DNA of 64,000 nucleotides, taken from Arthrobacter sp. ISL-72 (lineage in GTDB: Bacteria > Actinomycetota > Actinomycetes > Actinomycetales > Micrococcaceae). Below the pieces are notes generated by a model, which was given only the letters and a program-made list of their open reading frames with translations, ran no database searches and had not been told where the DNA came from. The position numbers and the translations under genes were made by a program. The stretch is from NCBI RefSeq assembly GCF_018613755.1, contig NZ_JAGGPP010000001.1, forward strand, positions 248,001-312,000, given 5' to 3'. This document shows positions 46,344 through 54,152 of the stretch, piece by piece (the first letter of the stretch is position 1; every line of letters starts with the position of its first letter).

Positions 46344-46550
46344 GACGCTCTCTCACTTCCCGCCGGCTATTTACCGATGCTCTCTCACGTTCTGCCGGAT
46401 AATTCCAGACGCACTCTCACCCTGGCCTGCAGCGTCAATAGTTGCATCGCTGTGCGCCGCGGCGAAGTGATGGAGTTCCACAATTCCGACGCTCTCTCAG
46501 TTCCTGCCGTTTCCCCCAGCGGGTTGGGCGGCAGGAAGTGAAAGAGCGTT
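46344..46550. repeat. Short repeat block, family B (four direct copies, one inverted)
   Basis: Variants of GACGCTCTCTCACTTCC-CGCCG start at 46344, 46376, 46408 and 46488, spaced 32, 32 and 80 bases. The inverted copy CGGCAGGAAGTGAAAGAGCG is at 46529-46548. Copies 4 and 5 form a hairpin with about 19 of 22 pairs and a 19-base loop, a likely bidirectional terminator for the convergent pabC and EAL genes. Copies 3 and 4 share a preceding AATTCC, which suggests duplication of a longer unit. Confidence 0.8.
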
Positions 46551-47695
46551 TAGGTGGCCGGGCCGGAGGAGCCGGTGACGGATGCTTCGTGTTCGGCGGA
46601 GGTTTGCCAGGCGGCCCATTCCAGCGGCTGGACCGAGGGTCGTCCCAGGAGGTACCCCTGCCCGGAGGTCATCCCCAGTTCCATGACTGCATCGAGCTCT
46701 TCCTGGGTTTCGATTCCTTCAGCGACCAGCTGCGCGCCGACCTGCCGGGCGAACGCCACCATCGCTGCGCCCAGGGTTTTCTGGCCCGCGGCGCGGTCGA
46801 TCCCCGCGATCATGTTCCGGTCGAGTTTGATGATGTCCGGGCTGAGCAGTGTGACCTGGCTCATCGAGCCGAAGCCCGCGCCGGCGCCGTCGACAGCAAT
46901 CCGGAGACCGCGCTGCCGAAGCGGTGCCAGTGCTGCCACCACGGGCTCGTATTCATCCTCGGCCAGCCGTTCCGTCAGCTCGATCACGATCCGGTCCACC
47001 GGCAACTGGGAACGCTCCACGAAAGCACGCAGCCGGGGATCCAGGCAGGTGGCCGGCGACAGGTTCAGCGCCACGTAGACATGCTCCGGCAACTGTTCAG
47101 CGGCGATAAGGGCAGCCTGCAGGGCAGCGAATTCAAGGTCCGGACCGAGGCCCACGGCCGCGGCCTCGTTGAACCAGTGATCAGCGCTTGCGCCATCGTC
47201 GCTCACGAACCGTGTCAGTGCCTCAACCCCGATCACGTTCCGGCTGGAAAGCTCGTGGATGGGCTGGAAGGCAGTAAGGAGCATCCTGTCGCCGAGGATC
47301 GACTCGATCCGGCGCCGGCTGCGGCGCGTGAACAACACCGTGGCTCCGAAATCCTCATCAGGCAGGGGCAGATCCGGGCTGGGCAGGGTGGGTTCCGGGA
47401 CGAGGTGCGGTCCGGGCTCGTCCGTCTGCTCGTCGGTGATGGTCCTGGTGGCAATCAGGTGTTCCAGCAGGGCGCGCTCGGGATTCCCCGGATGCGATTC
47501 CATCCGGCTGCGCAACTGCTCACGGGCCCACTCGCTCTGCGGCGTGGCATCATCCAGCACAGACTCGATGATGTCCCTCGCTTGTCCGCGGATCGTCGGA
47601 ACACTCACGTCCGAAGGCGGGATCGATCGGGGTCCCCGGCCCGCAGTCGATTCTCCATCGGTCAATGCTGGAAAAGAAGTCTCATCCATTGACAT
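46550..47695 (-). CDS. EAL-domain protein, probably degenerate
   Basis: 381-residue protein. About 125 N-terminal residues show no known domain. The EAL domain follows: EALTRF (158-163), NLSPAT, ELTER, IAVDGAGAGFGS (266-277), IKLDRN, AEGIETQEEL and GQGYLLGRP. Most catalytic residues are present, but the DD pair of the metal site reads D269-G270, one ligand lost. It may be a c-di-GMP receptor or have weak activity. There is no GGDEF domain or membrane segment. The C-terminus ends at the family B repeats. Confidence 0.85.
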   Translation of the reverse strand: MSMDETSFPALTDGESTAGRGPRSIPPSDVSVPTIRGQARDIIESVLDDATPQSEWAREQLRSRMESHPGNPERALLEHLIATRTITDEQTDEPGPHLVPEPTLPSPDLPLPDEDFGATVLFTRRSRRRIESILGDRMLLTAFQPIHELSSRNVIGVEALTRFVSDDGASADHWFNEAAAVGLGPDLEFAALQAALIAAEQLPEHVYVALNLSPATCLDPRLRAFVERSQLPVDRIVIELTERLAEDEYEPVVAALAPLRQRGLRIAVDGAGAGFGSMSQVTLLSPDIIKLDRNMIAGIDRAAGQKTLGAAMVAFARQVGAQLVAEGIETQEELDAVMELGMTSGQGYLLGRPSVQPLEWAAWQTSAEHEASVTGSSGPAT

Positions 47696-47717
47696 TGGCT
47701 ATTCCTTTATAAGTGTT

Positions 47718-47739
47718 GGTCCCGGCTGAGCCCGGGACC
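47718..47739 (-). terminator. Hairpin between the cysteine synthase-like and EAL genes
   Basis: GGTCCCGG and CCGGGACC form an 8-base stem with a 6-base loop. It lies 123 bases past the cysteine synthase-like stop and 23 bases before the EAL start, so it may end the sulfur operon or sit in the EAL leader. Confidence 0.4.
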
Positions 47740-47861
47740 CGCCCATAACTACACCGCATGCTTATTCGAGGATGCGGGAACCACGAACGTTTCAAAAGAG
47801 TACAACGAGACCGGGCTGTCTGTCTCTACCTGTTTCCGAGTCGTGATGCTAAGCAGACGAG

Positions 47862-48896
47862 CTATTCCTCCACGAATTCTGCGGCCAGGTGGATGTTGTT
47901 CTCTGCCAGCCACACCGGATTGAACGCCTTGCTCAGGTAGTTGCTGCCGGCGTCGGGGGCTATTGCCACCACCACCGATCCATGCGGAGCGGCGCGCGCA
48001 ACCCTGAGGGCGGCGGCGACGGTGAGTCCTGACGAAGGACCGAGGGACAGTCCTTCCTCGTTCAACAGCAGGTGCTCGGTGGTGTACACCTCGTTGTTGG
48101 GAATGCGCAGGAAGCGGTCCACGATGCTCCGGTCGAAGATTTTGGGCCACTCGGGTTCCGGCCAGGAGTTCCCGACGCCATCCACCAGGATTTCGCCGGG
48201 ATGCCCGCCGCTGTATACCGAACCGACGGGGTCCGCTGCGATCACCTCAACGTGGCCGGCGGATTTTTCCTTCAGGTACCGGCCGTTGCCGCTGATGGTC
48301 CCGCCGGTGCCGATCCCGGCCACGAAATGGGTCACTTTCCCGGACGTCTGGCCCCAGATCTCCGGCGCCGTTCCGGCGTAGTGGGCCAGCGGGTTCGCCG
48401 GATTGTCGAACTGAAGCGGGCGCCAGGCGCCGGGAATCTCGGCGGTGATCCGGGCCGCGACCGCCCGAGCGTTCTCGGGCGACTCCGCCGGCGCGGTCCA
48501 GTCCGTCACCACCACCTTGGCGCCGTAACGGTGCAGCGCCGCGAGTTTCTCCGAAGAGATCGTGTCCCCGGTGACCACCACCACCGGATGCCCGGTCAGC
48601 GCCCCGATGAGCGCCAGCCCGATCCCGGTGTTCCCCGAGGTGCTCTCCACAATGGTTGCCCCCGGGCGCAGCTCACCGCTGTCCTCTGCCGCGCGGACCA
48701 TGCTGAGCGCTGTCCTGTCCTTGATGGAACCGCCGGGATTGTTCGATTCGAGCTTGACGTAGACGGTGCTGCCCAGGCCCTTGCTCAGGATGTCCAGCGG
48801 CACCAGGGGAGTGTTTCCCACCCGCGCCAGCACGGCAGCGGCGTCCGCCGCAACGTCAGCGCCCTGGATCGCGTGCCTGCCTGTCATGATGCTCAT
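47862..48896 (-). CDS. Cysteine synthase-like PLP enzyme
   Basis: 344-residue fold-type II PLP protein. The Schiff-base lysine is Lys59 in NNPGGSIKDRTALSM, the substrate loop is STSGNTGIGLA, and the PLP-phosphate loop is GIGTGGTISGNGRYLKEKS. It is the O-acetylserine sulfhydrylase/cystathionine beta-synthase core without C-terminal CBS domains. Its start overlaps the lyase stop (ATGA), so it belongs to a three-gene operon with a lyase and an LLM-type monooxygenase. That context suggests it captures or releases sulfur in that pathway rather than being the housekeeping CysK. Confidence 0.88.
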   Translation of the reverse strand: MSIMTGRHAIQGADVAADAAAVLARVGNTPLVPLDILSKGLGSTVYVKLESNNPGGSIKDRTALSMVRAAEDSGELRPGATIVESTSGNTGIGLALIGALTGHPVVVVTGDTISSEKLAALHRYGAKVVVTDWTAPAESPENARAVAARITAEIPGAWRPLQFDNPANPLAHYAGTAPEIWGQTSGKVTHFVAGIGTGGTISGNGRYLKEKSAGHVEVIAADPVGSVYSGGHPGEILVDGVGNSWPEPEWPKIFDRSIVDRFLRIPNNEVYTTEHLLLNEEGLSLGPSSGLTVAAALRVARAAPHGSVVVAIAPDAGSNYLSKAFNPVWLAENNIHLAAEFVEE

Positions 48897-50482
48897 GGTT
48901 TCCTTTCCGTCCCGCCGTCGAAGCCACCGCTCAGGACGCTGACCACGACGCCGTTCAGTTCCCTACGCGCCTGGTTCACCAGCGCTGCCGCCGGCAAACG
49001 CGCGGCCAGCACAGTGGAAAGACGGTCGACGACGGCGGCCGTCCCCTTCCCCAGCGGCCGCGCCACAGGCGCTTCCGCCGCGCCCAAAAGGTACGCGGCT
49101 GTCAGCGCCTCGATGGTGAGCAGCTTCCCGGCGGCCTCCACGGAACGTTCCAACTGCTGGAGGGCCAGCGGTGCCAGCGTTGAATGGTCTTCCACATCCG
49201 CGGACAGCGTGGGTGCCCCCAGCGTGGCCGGCGCCGCGAGGACCTTGAGCTCGGACAGCAGGCCGGCCGCGGAATACCAGAGCAGGCCCGGCAACTCTTC
49301 CGATTCCAGGGCAGTCCCGTTCCTCGCAGCGTCGAGGTGCTGCTGCCGGATGCGTCGCTGCGGCGGGTAGAGCTTGGCGATCCGGCGTTCGCTGCTGATC
49401 CCCAGATGGGCCAGCCCCAGGCGCAGTGCCTCGAACGCGAGCGCCAGCTGCATGGGCTGGAAGTTCCCGCCGGACACCATCAGGCCGGAGTCCAGGTCGG
49501 TCAGGGGGTTGTCGCCCCGGCCGTTGAGCTCAACCTCCAAGGCATCCTCCAAGGCTGACACCTGCCACCGGAACGCCCCGTGGGTCTGGGGCGCCGCGCG
49601 GAAGGAGAGCGCGTCCTGCACGGATACTTCACGGGCCGAATCCTCCAGCCAGCCGCCGGCCAGGAGCCGCCGCACGTGGCCCGCCGTGACCGCCTGCCCG
49701 GCCACCGCCTTCGCCGCCTGCACCGCCGGCGAAAAGGGGCTGAGGTTCCCGCCGCCGTCGTGCCTTGCCGTCGCCTCAAGCGAGAGCGCGAGCGCGGTGT
49801 CCGCGAGATCGGCCAGGCGCCGGATCCGGTACAGCACCAGCACGCCGACGCCGATGGAGTAGGAGTTGGAGCTGACCAGGGCCAGCGCCTCGCCGGGCGC
49901 CAGTTCCAGCGGCGCCAAGCCGGCGTCAGCGAGCGCCTTCCCGCCCGGAATCAGCTGCCCGTCCGCGGCCACCGCCTGGCCTTCCCCGATGGCGACGGCG
50001 GCCACAGCAGCCAGGTGCGTCAGGTCGGCGGAGCCCACGGACCCTTCACGCGGGATGGCCGGAACCACTTCGCGGTTGAGCATCTCGGCGTAGAAGCGGG
50101 CTGTTTCCGGGCGGACACCGGAGCCACCGCGGCTGAAGCCGACCAGCCGTGCCAGGATCACGGCCCGGACCTCATCCGGGGCCAGGAGTTCCCCGACCCC
50201 GCTGTCGTGGTAGCGCACCACCTGCACCTGGTAGGCGAGGATCGACTTCTCCTCCACGGTGGTGTCCCGGCCCGACCCCAGCAACGTGTTGAGCCCGTAG
50301 ACGCGGTGGCCAGAGTCGACGGCCCGCTGCACCACCTCCCTGGAGAGACCGATCAGCTCCAGGGCGTCCGTGCTCAGGACGAACTTCACGGCCGGATCGG
50401 CGGCGGCTTCGGCGATGTCCCTCGCGCGCAGGTGCGCCGTGCCGATCAGGAAGCTGCTGGCGCCGTTGCCCGTGGACGTCAT
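48893..50482 (-). CDS. HAL/PAL-fold aromatic amino acid lyase-like protein with atypical MIO motif
   Basis: 529-residue protein of the histidine/phenylalanine ammonia-lyase fold. The Tyr loop HRVYGLNTLLG, the segment GRGDNPLTD and VSGGNFQPMQLALAFEALRLGLA are characteristic. In place of the canonical GSVGASGDLAPLAH, it reads GSVGSADLTHLAA: the Ala-Ser-Gly triad that forms the MIO cofactor is one residue short. It may use a Gly-Ser-Ala variant or no MIO at all. The ATG at 50482 follows the monooxygenase stop by four bases. A frame extending to 50677 adds 65 residues that overlap that gene. Substrate unknown; the neighbours suggest a sulfur- or nitrogen-containing amino acid. Confidence 0.85.
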   Translation of the reverse strand: MTSTGNGASSFLIGTAHLRARDIAEAAADPAVKFVLSTDALELIGLSREVVQRAVDSGHRVYGLNTLLGSGRDTTVEEKSILAYQVQVVRYHDSGVGELLAPDEVRAVILARLVGFSRGGSGVRPETARFYAEMLNREVVPAIPREGSVGSADLTHLAAVAAVAIGEGQAVAADGQLIPGGKALADAGLAPLELAPGEALALVSSNSYSIGVGVLVLYRIRRLADLADTALALSLEATARHDGGGNLSPFSPAVQAAKAVAGQAVTAGHVRRLLAGGWLEDSAREVSVQDALSFRAAPQTHGAFRWQVSALEDALEVELNGRGDNPLTDLDSGLMVSGGNFQPMQLALAFEALRLGLAHLGISSERRIAKLYPPQRRIRQQHLDAARNGTALESEELPGLLWYSAAGLLSELKVLAAPATLGAPTLSADVEDHSTLAPLALQQLERSVEAAGKLLTIEALTAAYLLGAAEAPVARPLGKGTAAVVDRLSTVLAARLPAAALVNQARRELNGVVVSVLSGGFDGGTERKP

Positions 50483-50486
50483 GGCA

Positions 50487-51815
50487 CTAAAAGTCCAGCA
50501 GGTTCCGGCGGAAACCGCCGTCGCCGTAGCTTGAACGGAGGAGCCCGCGGCGGCGCAGCACCGGCGCCAGGCCGTCGAGGACCCCGTGGACGGTTGCCGG
50601 GTCCACGAAACCGGAGAACAGGAAACCGTCACCGCCCACCTGCGCGCCGGTTTCCTCCAGATAGTCGGCAATCTCATCGGCCGTGCCGACGATACTGTCC
50701 CCGGCGCCGCCGCTGCGGGCCTGCAGGAGCTGGCGCAGGGTGGAACCGGGCGGGCCGGCTTTGGCGAAGTGGTCCAGGGTGCCCTGGTTGCTGTTGGTGG
50801 TCAGCTCGGGCAGCGGGGCGTCGAGGTCGAACTGCTTGAAGTCGATCACGGAGAGGTACGAGATGGAGTTCAGCTGGCTGTCGATGTCCCGCTGTGTCAG
50901 CTCCCGCCGCGCGGCCCGGAGCTCCTCCGCCTCGGCACGGGAGCCCGCGACGGTGGGCTTGAGGACGAACAGCACCTTCACGTCGTCGGGGTTCCGGCCG
51001 GCTGCGGCCGCCTCCGCCCGGATCGAATCGCGGTAGGCCTTCATGCCGTCCGCACCCCTCGCCAGGGCAATGGCGACGTCGGCGTTGCCGCCCGCGAACG
51101 CCTTGCCTCGCGGCGACGCCCCGGCCTGGACCAGCACCGGTTCCTCCGGCAGCGGCGCGGTGTTCAGGGGGCCGCGGACCTTGAAGAATTGGCCGTCGTG
51201 GTTGATCGGGCGGACTTTCGTGTGGTCCGCGAAGATGCCGGCCTCGACGTCCTCCACGATGGCGTCCGGCTCCCAGCTGCGCCAGAGCTTGCGCACCACG
51301 TCCACGAATTCCTCCGCTTTCTCGTAGCGGAGGTCATGCTCGATCTGCTGGTCCAGCCCGTAGTTCTGCGCTGCGAGGTCGCTGCCGGACGTCACCACGT
51401 TCCAGCCCAGCTGGCCGCTGGAGAAATGCTGCAGGGTTGCCAGCAGCCGGGCCGCGGTGAACGGCGGATAGAAAGAGGCGCTGACCGTGGGAACGATGCC
51501 CAGGTGTTCCGTGGCGGAGAGCAAATACGGCACCAGGGCCAGCGGATCGTGCTTGGGCGCGAACGACGCCTGCGCCAGCGACACCTCGGCGCTCCCGCCG
51601 TACGTGTCCGGCACGGTGAGGGAGTCCTCGATGATGAACAGGTCCAGCCCGGCCCGCTCGAATTCCCGGACTGCGTGCTGGTACGTTGCCGGCTTCTTCC
51701 AGTCGTACCCGATGCCGTACCCGGGCGTACCCCAGCCTTGGACACCGAATCCGTGACCCACAAACCAACCGAAGTGCAGCATGGGACTGACTGTATTCCC
51801 GTTGGGTCTGTTCAC
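50487..51815 (-). CDS. LLM-class flavin-dependent monooxygenase (NtaA/DszA type)
   Basis: 442-residue flavin-dependent monooxygenase of the NtaA/SnaA/DszA subfamily. HFGWFVGHGFGVQGWG is followed by AGLDLFIIEDSLTVPDTYGGSAEVSLAQASFAPKHDPLALVPYL, the typical N-terminal barrel; NVVTSGSDLAAQNYG and PVLVQAGASPRGKAFA are subfamily features. Relatives oxidise sulfones, sulfonates or aminopolycarboxylates using reduced FMN from a separate reductase. Position upstream of a lyase and a cysteine synthase-like gene, and opposite a SAM-riboswitch operon, points to sulfur scavenging. Confidence 0.88.
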   Translation of the reverse strand: MNRPNGNTVSPMLHFGWFVGHGFGVQGWGTPGYGIGYDWKKPATYQHAVREFERAGLDLFIIEDSLTVPDTYGGSAEVSLAQASFAPKHDPLALVPYLLSATEHLGIVPTVSASFYPPFTAARLLATLQHFSSGQLGWNVVTSGSDLAAQNYGLDQQIEHDLRYEKAEEFVDVVRKLWRSWEPDAIVEDVEAGIFADHTKVRPINHDGQFFKVRGPLNTAPLPEEPVLVQAGASPRGKAFAGGNADVAIALARGADGMKAYRDSIRAEAAAAGRNPDDVKVLFVLKPTVAGSRAEAEELRAARRELTQRDIDSQLNSISYLSVIDFKQFDLDAPLPELTTNSNQGTLDHFAKAGPPGSTLRQLLQARSGGAGDSIVGTADEIADYLEETGAQVGGDGFLFSGFVDPATVHGVLDGLAPVLRRRGLLRSSYGDGGFRRNLLDF

Positions 51816-51958
51816 GGCTGCCTGATTTCATCCGGCGTTACGGCGGTTCATCTCCCGTCATTATCCTCCCGGCACTAGCTTTTGTAACGGCACGACGGCG
51901 GCTGGCAAGGGCCGCCGCCGGCGCAGGACTGCGGGTGCTCCCGTTACGGAAGATGACG

Positions 51959-51984
51959 ACGACGGCGGTGCGGGCCGCCGTCGT
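51959..51984. repeat. Perfect palindrome in the divergent sulfur promoter region
   Basis: ACGACGGCGG and CCGCCGTCGT (10-base arms, 6-base spacer) lie between the monooxygenase operon and the SAM riboswitch. A second GC-rich hairpin, CGGCGGC/GCCGCCG, lies near 51895-51917. The whole 317-base gap between the two operons holds these palindromes and the riboswitch but no gene. Confidence 0.7.
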
Positions 51985-52003
51985 AAGTGTTACGTTTTTC
52001 GGG

Positions 52004-52084
52004 AGTAATGAGAACCGGTGGCAAGCCCTGACTGGCCGGTCGGCAACCCTCCCTTTCGCGGCGGGGTGCCTCAGGTGAATACTC
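52004..52084 (+). promoter_or_regulatory. SAM riboswitch, SAM-IV-like
   Basis: The sequence GTAATGAGAACC..GGCAAGCCCTGACTGG..CCGGTCGGCAACCCTCC..GCGGGGTGCCTCAGGTGAATAC carries the conserved blocks of actinobacterial SAM-IV aptamers: a GGCAAGCC segment, the hairpin, GGCAACCCTCC, a short variable stem and GGGGTGCC with a closing helix. It is 50 bases upstream of the DUF1737-rhodanese-MetZ operon on the same strand. SAM binding would lower expression of homocysteine synthesis. The class (IV versus I) is from memory of the consensus and was not searched. Confidence 0.75.
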
Positions 52085-52132
52085 GGCATATCGACCCATT
52101 CGAGCTGCAAGCGTGAGAGAAGGAGACCCGTC

Positions 52133-52453
52133 GTGTCTGACGCCCCCGCCCAACTGGTTACGGCCGCCCAAACGGCCGCCGCCGACCAGGAACAGCCCCA
52201 GGAAAAGCTGGCCTACCGGCTCATCACCGGCCCCGATGACCGCGCGTTCTGCGAGCGCATCTCCGCGGCACTGACCGAAGGCTACGTCCTGCACGGAAAC
52301 CCGGCGGCCACGTTCAACGGCACCAGCGTGATCGTGGCGCAGGCCGTGATCCTGCCCTCGGCAATCGCCACCGCCGACGCTGCCGTGGCAACCGCTGTGG
52401 ACGAACTGGACTTCGACGGCGACTTCCCCGAGGCATTCGAGGGGCACGCGTGA
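52133..52453 (+). CDS. DUF1737-domain protein
   Basis: 106 residues. After about 25 low-complexity residues, YRLITGPDDRAFCERISAALTEGYVLHGNPAATFNGTSVIVAQAVILP is a clear DUF1737 domain, a small family of unknown function. It is the first gene after the SAM riboswitch; an AAGGAG site precedes the GTG start, and its last codons overlap the rhodanese gene. Co-transcription with a sulfurtransferase and MetZ suggests a helper in sulfide or persulfide delivery (inference). Confidence 0.8.
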   Translation: MSDAPAQLVTAAQTAAADQEQPQEKLAYRLITGPDDRAFCERISAALTEGYVLHGNPAATFNGTSVIVAQAVILPSAIATADAAVATAVDELDFDGDFPEAFEGHA

Positions 52454-52860
52454 GCTACGCCGGAGACCTGAGCCCCGAGGATGCCTGGGCCAAGCTGGAA
52501 CAGGGTGCGGTCCTGGTGGATGTCCGCACCGAGGGCGAGTGGGCGCACATCGGCATCCCGGACACCAAGGCCACGGAAAACGATCCCCTTTTCATTCAGT
52601 GGACCTTCCCGGGCGGCATTCCCAACCCGGATTTCGTCGAACAGCTGAAGCAGCAGGCTCCGGAGGACACCGGCGTCGAGCTTGTGTTCATCTGCCGTTC
52701 GGGCGTCCGCTCCGTGGCTGCCGCAGTTGCCGCCACGCAGGCCGGTTTCACCGCCTACAACGTCCTTGAAGGCTTCGAGGGCGAACCGGACCGCTGGGGC
52801 GAGCGCACCGTCAACGGCTGGAAGAACCGCGGCCTGCCCACCAATCTCGGAAAGAACTAA
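52450..52860 (+). CDS. Rhodanese-like sulfurtransferase
   Basis: 136-residue single-domain rhodanese. The typical VLVDVRTEGEWAHIGIP opening and the active loop LVFICRSGVRS with the catalytic Cys are present, followed by VLEGFEGEPDRWGERT. It likely carries persulfide sulfur. GTG start within the GTGA overlap of the previous gene. Its stop touches the metZ start, so metZ translation is probably coupled. The family position between riboswitch and MetZ suggests it supplies reduced sulfur to homocysteine synthesis. Confidence 0.9.
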   Translation: MSYAGDLSPEDAWAKLEQGAVLVDVRTEGEWAHIGIPDTKATENDPLFIQWTFPGGIPNPDFVEQLKQQAPEDTGVELVFICRSGVRSVAAAVAATQAGFTAYNVLEGFEGEPDRWGERTVNGWKNRGLPTNLGKN

Positions 52861-54069
52861 GTGACCTTCAATCCCGACGCCGCCGGCTGGAGCCCCGACA
52901 CCCAGGCTGTCCGCGGCGGCCTTGACCGCACCAACTTCCAGGAGACCGCCGAGCCGATCTTCCTCAACTCCGGCTTCGTGTACGAATCCGCGGCAGCCGC
53001 CGAGCGTGCCTTCACCGGCGAGGACGAACGTTTTGTGTACTCCCGCTACGGGAATCCGTCGGTTGCCACGTTCCAGGAACGCCTCCGGCTGCTTGAGGGC
53101 ACCGAGGCATGCTTTGCGACGGCGTCCGGCATGTCCGCGGTGTTCACCGCCCTGGGTGCCCTGCTGGCTGCCGGGGACCGGGTGGTGGCTGCCCGGTCGC
53201 TGTTCGGCTCTTGCTTTGTGATCCTGAATGAAATCCTGCCGCGCTGGGGCGTGGAAACAGTGTTCGTGGACGGACCGGACCTGGATCAGTGGCGCACCGC
53301 ACTGGCCGAGCCGACGACGGCCGTGTTTTTCGAGTCGCCGTCCAACCCCATGCAGGAAATCGTGGACATCGCCGCGGTCAGCGAGCTTGCACACGCAGCA
53401 GGCGCCACGGTGGTGGTGGACAACGTCTTCGCCACTCCGCTGCTCCAGCGCTGCGGCGAACTGGGTGCGGACGTGATTGTGTACTCGGGCACCAAGCACA
53501 TCGACGGCCAGGGCAGGGTCCTGGGCGGGGCCATTCTGGGCACCAAAGAGTTCATTGACGGCCCGGTCAAGCAGCTCATGCGGCATACCGGGCCGGCCCT
53601 TTCGGCCTTCAACGCCTGGGTGCTGACGAAGGGCCTCGAAACCATCGCCCTTCGCGTCAACCATTCGTCGGCCTCCGCCCTTCGCCTGGCCGAGTGGCTC
53701 GAGGACCAGCCGGCCGTCAGCTGGGTCAAGTACCCGCTGCTGAAGTCCCACCCGCAGTACGAGCTTGCGGCGAAGCAGATGAAGGCCGGCGGCACCGTGC
53801 TCACGCTGGAACTGGCCGAGCCCGCGGGCCGAACGGCGAAAGCGGCTGCGTTTGCGCTGCTGGACGCGCTGCGGATCATCGACATTTCCAACAACCTCGG
53901 TGATGCCAAAACACTCATCACCCACCCGGCCACCACAACGCACCGCGCCATGGGCCCGGAAGGCCGCGCGGCCATCGGGCTCAGCGACGGCGTAGTCAGG
54001 CTGTCCGTGGGGCTTGAGGATGTTGACGACCTCATCCGCGACCTGGAGCAGGCACTCAAGCAGATCTAG
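52861..54069 (+). CDS. metZ: O-succinylhomoserine sulfhydrylase MetZ
   Basis: 402-residue PLP enzyme of the Cys/Met gamma family. The lysine that binds PLP lies in VYSGTKHIDGQGRVLGGAILG. The N-terminus (TQAVRGGLDRTNFQETAEPIFLNSGFVYES) and the segment RYGNPSVATFQERLRLLEG are MetZ-like. It makes homocysteine from O-succinylhomoserine and sulfide; acceptance of O-acetylhomoserine cannot be excluded from sequence. GTG start directly after the rhodanese stop. A strong intrinsic terminator follows 43 bases downstream. Confidence 0.9.
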   Translation: MTFNPDAAGWSPDTQAVRGGLDRTNFQETAEPIFLNSGFVYESAAAAERAFTGEDERFVYSRYGNPSVATFQERLRLLEGTEACFATASGMSAVFTALGALLAAGDRVVAARSLFGSCFVILNEILPRWGVETVFVDGPDLDQWRTALAEPTTAVFFESPSNPMQEIVDIAAVSELAHAAGATVVVDNVFATPLLQRCGELGADVIVYSGTKHIDGQGRVLGGAILGTKEFIDGPVKQLMRHTGPALSAFNAWVLTKGLETIALRVNHSSASALRLAEWLEDQPAVSWVKYPLLKSHPQYELAAKQMKAGGTVLTLELAEPAGRTAKAAAFALLDALRIIDISNNLGDAKTLITHPATTTHRAMGPEGRAAIGLSDGVVRLSVGLEDVDDLIRDLEQALKQI

Positions 54070-54112
54070 CCGAAGCCCGGAGCAGCGCTGTGACGGGCCC
54101 GCCAGACCGAAG

Positions 54113-54151
54113 CGTTCGCCACGGACGTGGTGGTCCGTGGCGAACGTTTTT
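54113..54151 (+). terminator. Intrinsic terminator of the metZ operon
   Basis: CGTTCGCCACGGAC and GTCCGTGGCGAACG form a perfect 14-base stem with a GTGGTG loop, followed by TTTTT. It is the clearest rho-independent terminator in the window. It may also serve the convergent lipoprotein gene that ends at 54153. Confidence 0.92.
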
Positions 54152-54152
54152 G

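Noticed and set aside
46344..46550. Possible CRISPR array from 32-base periodicity
   Set aside because: Repeats diverge strongly, the gaps are about 9 bases, one copy is inverted and no cas genes are present.
52282..53943. 553-codon open frame on the minus strand
   Set aside because: Shadow of the rhodanese and MetZ genes, which have intact active-site motifs.
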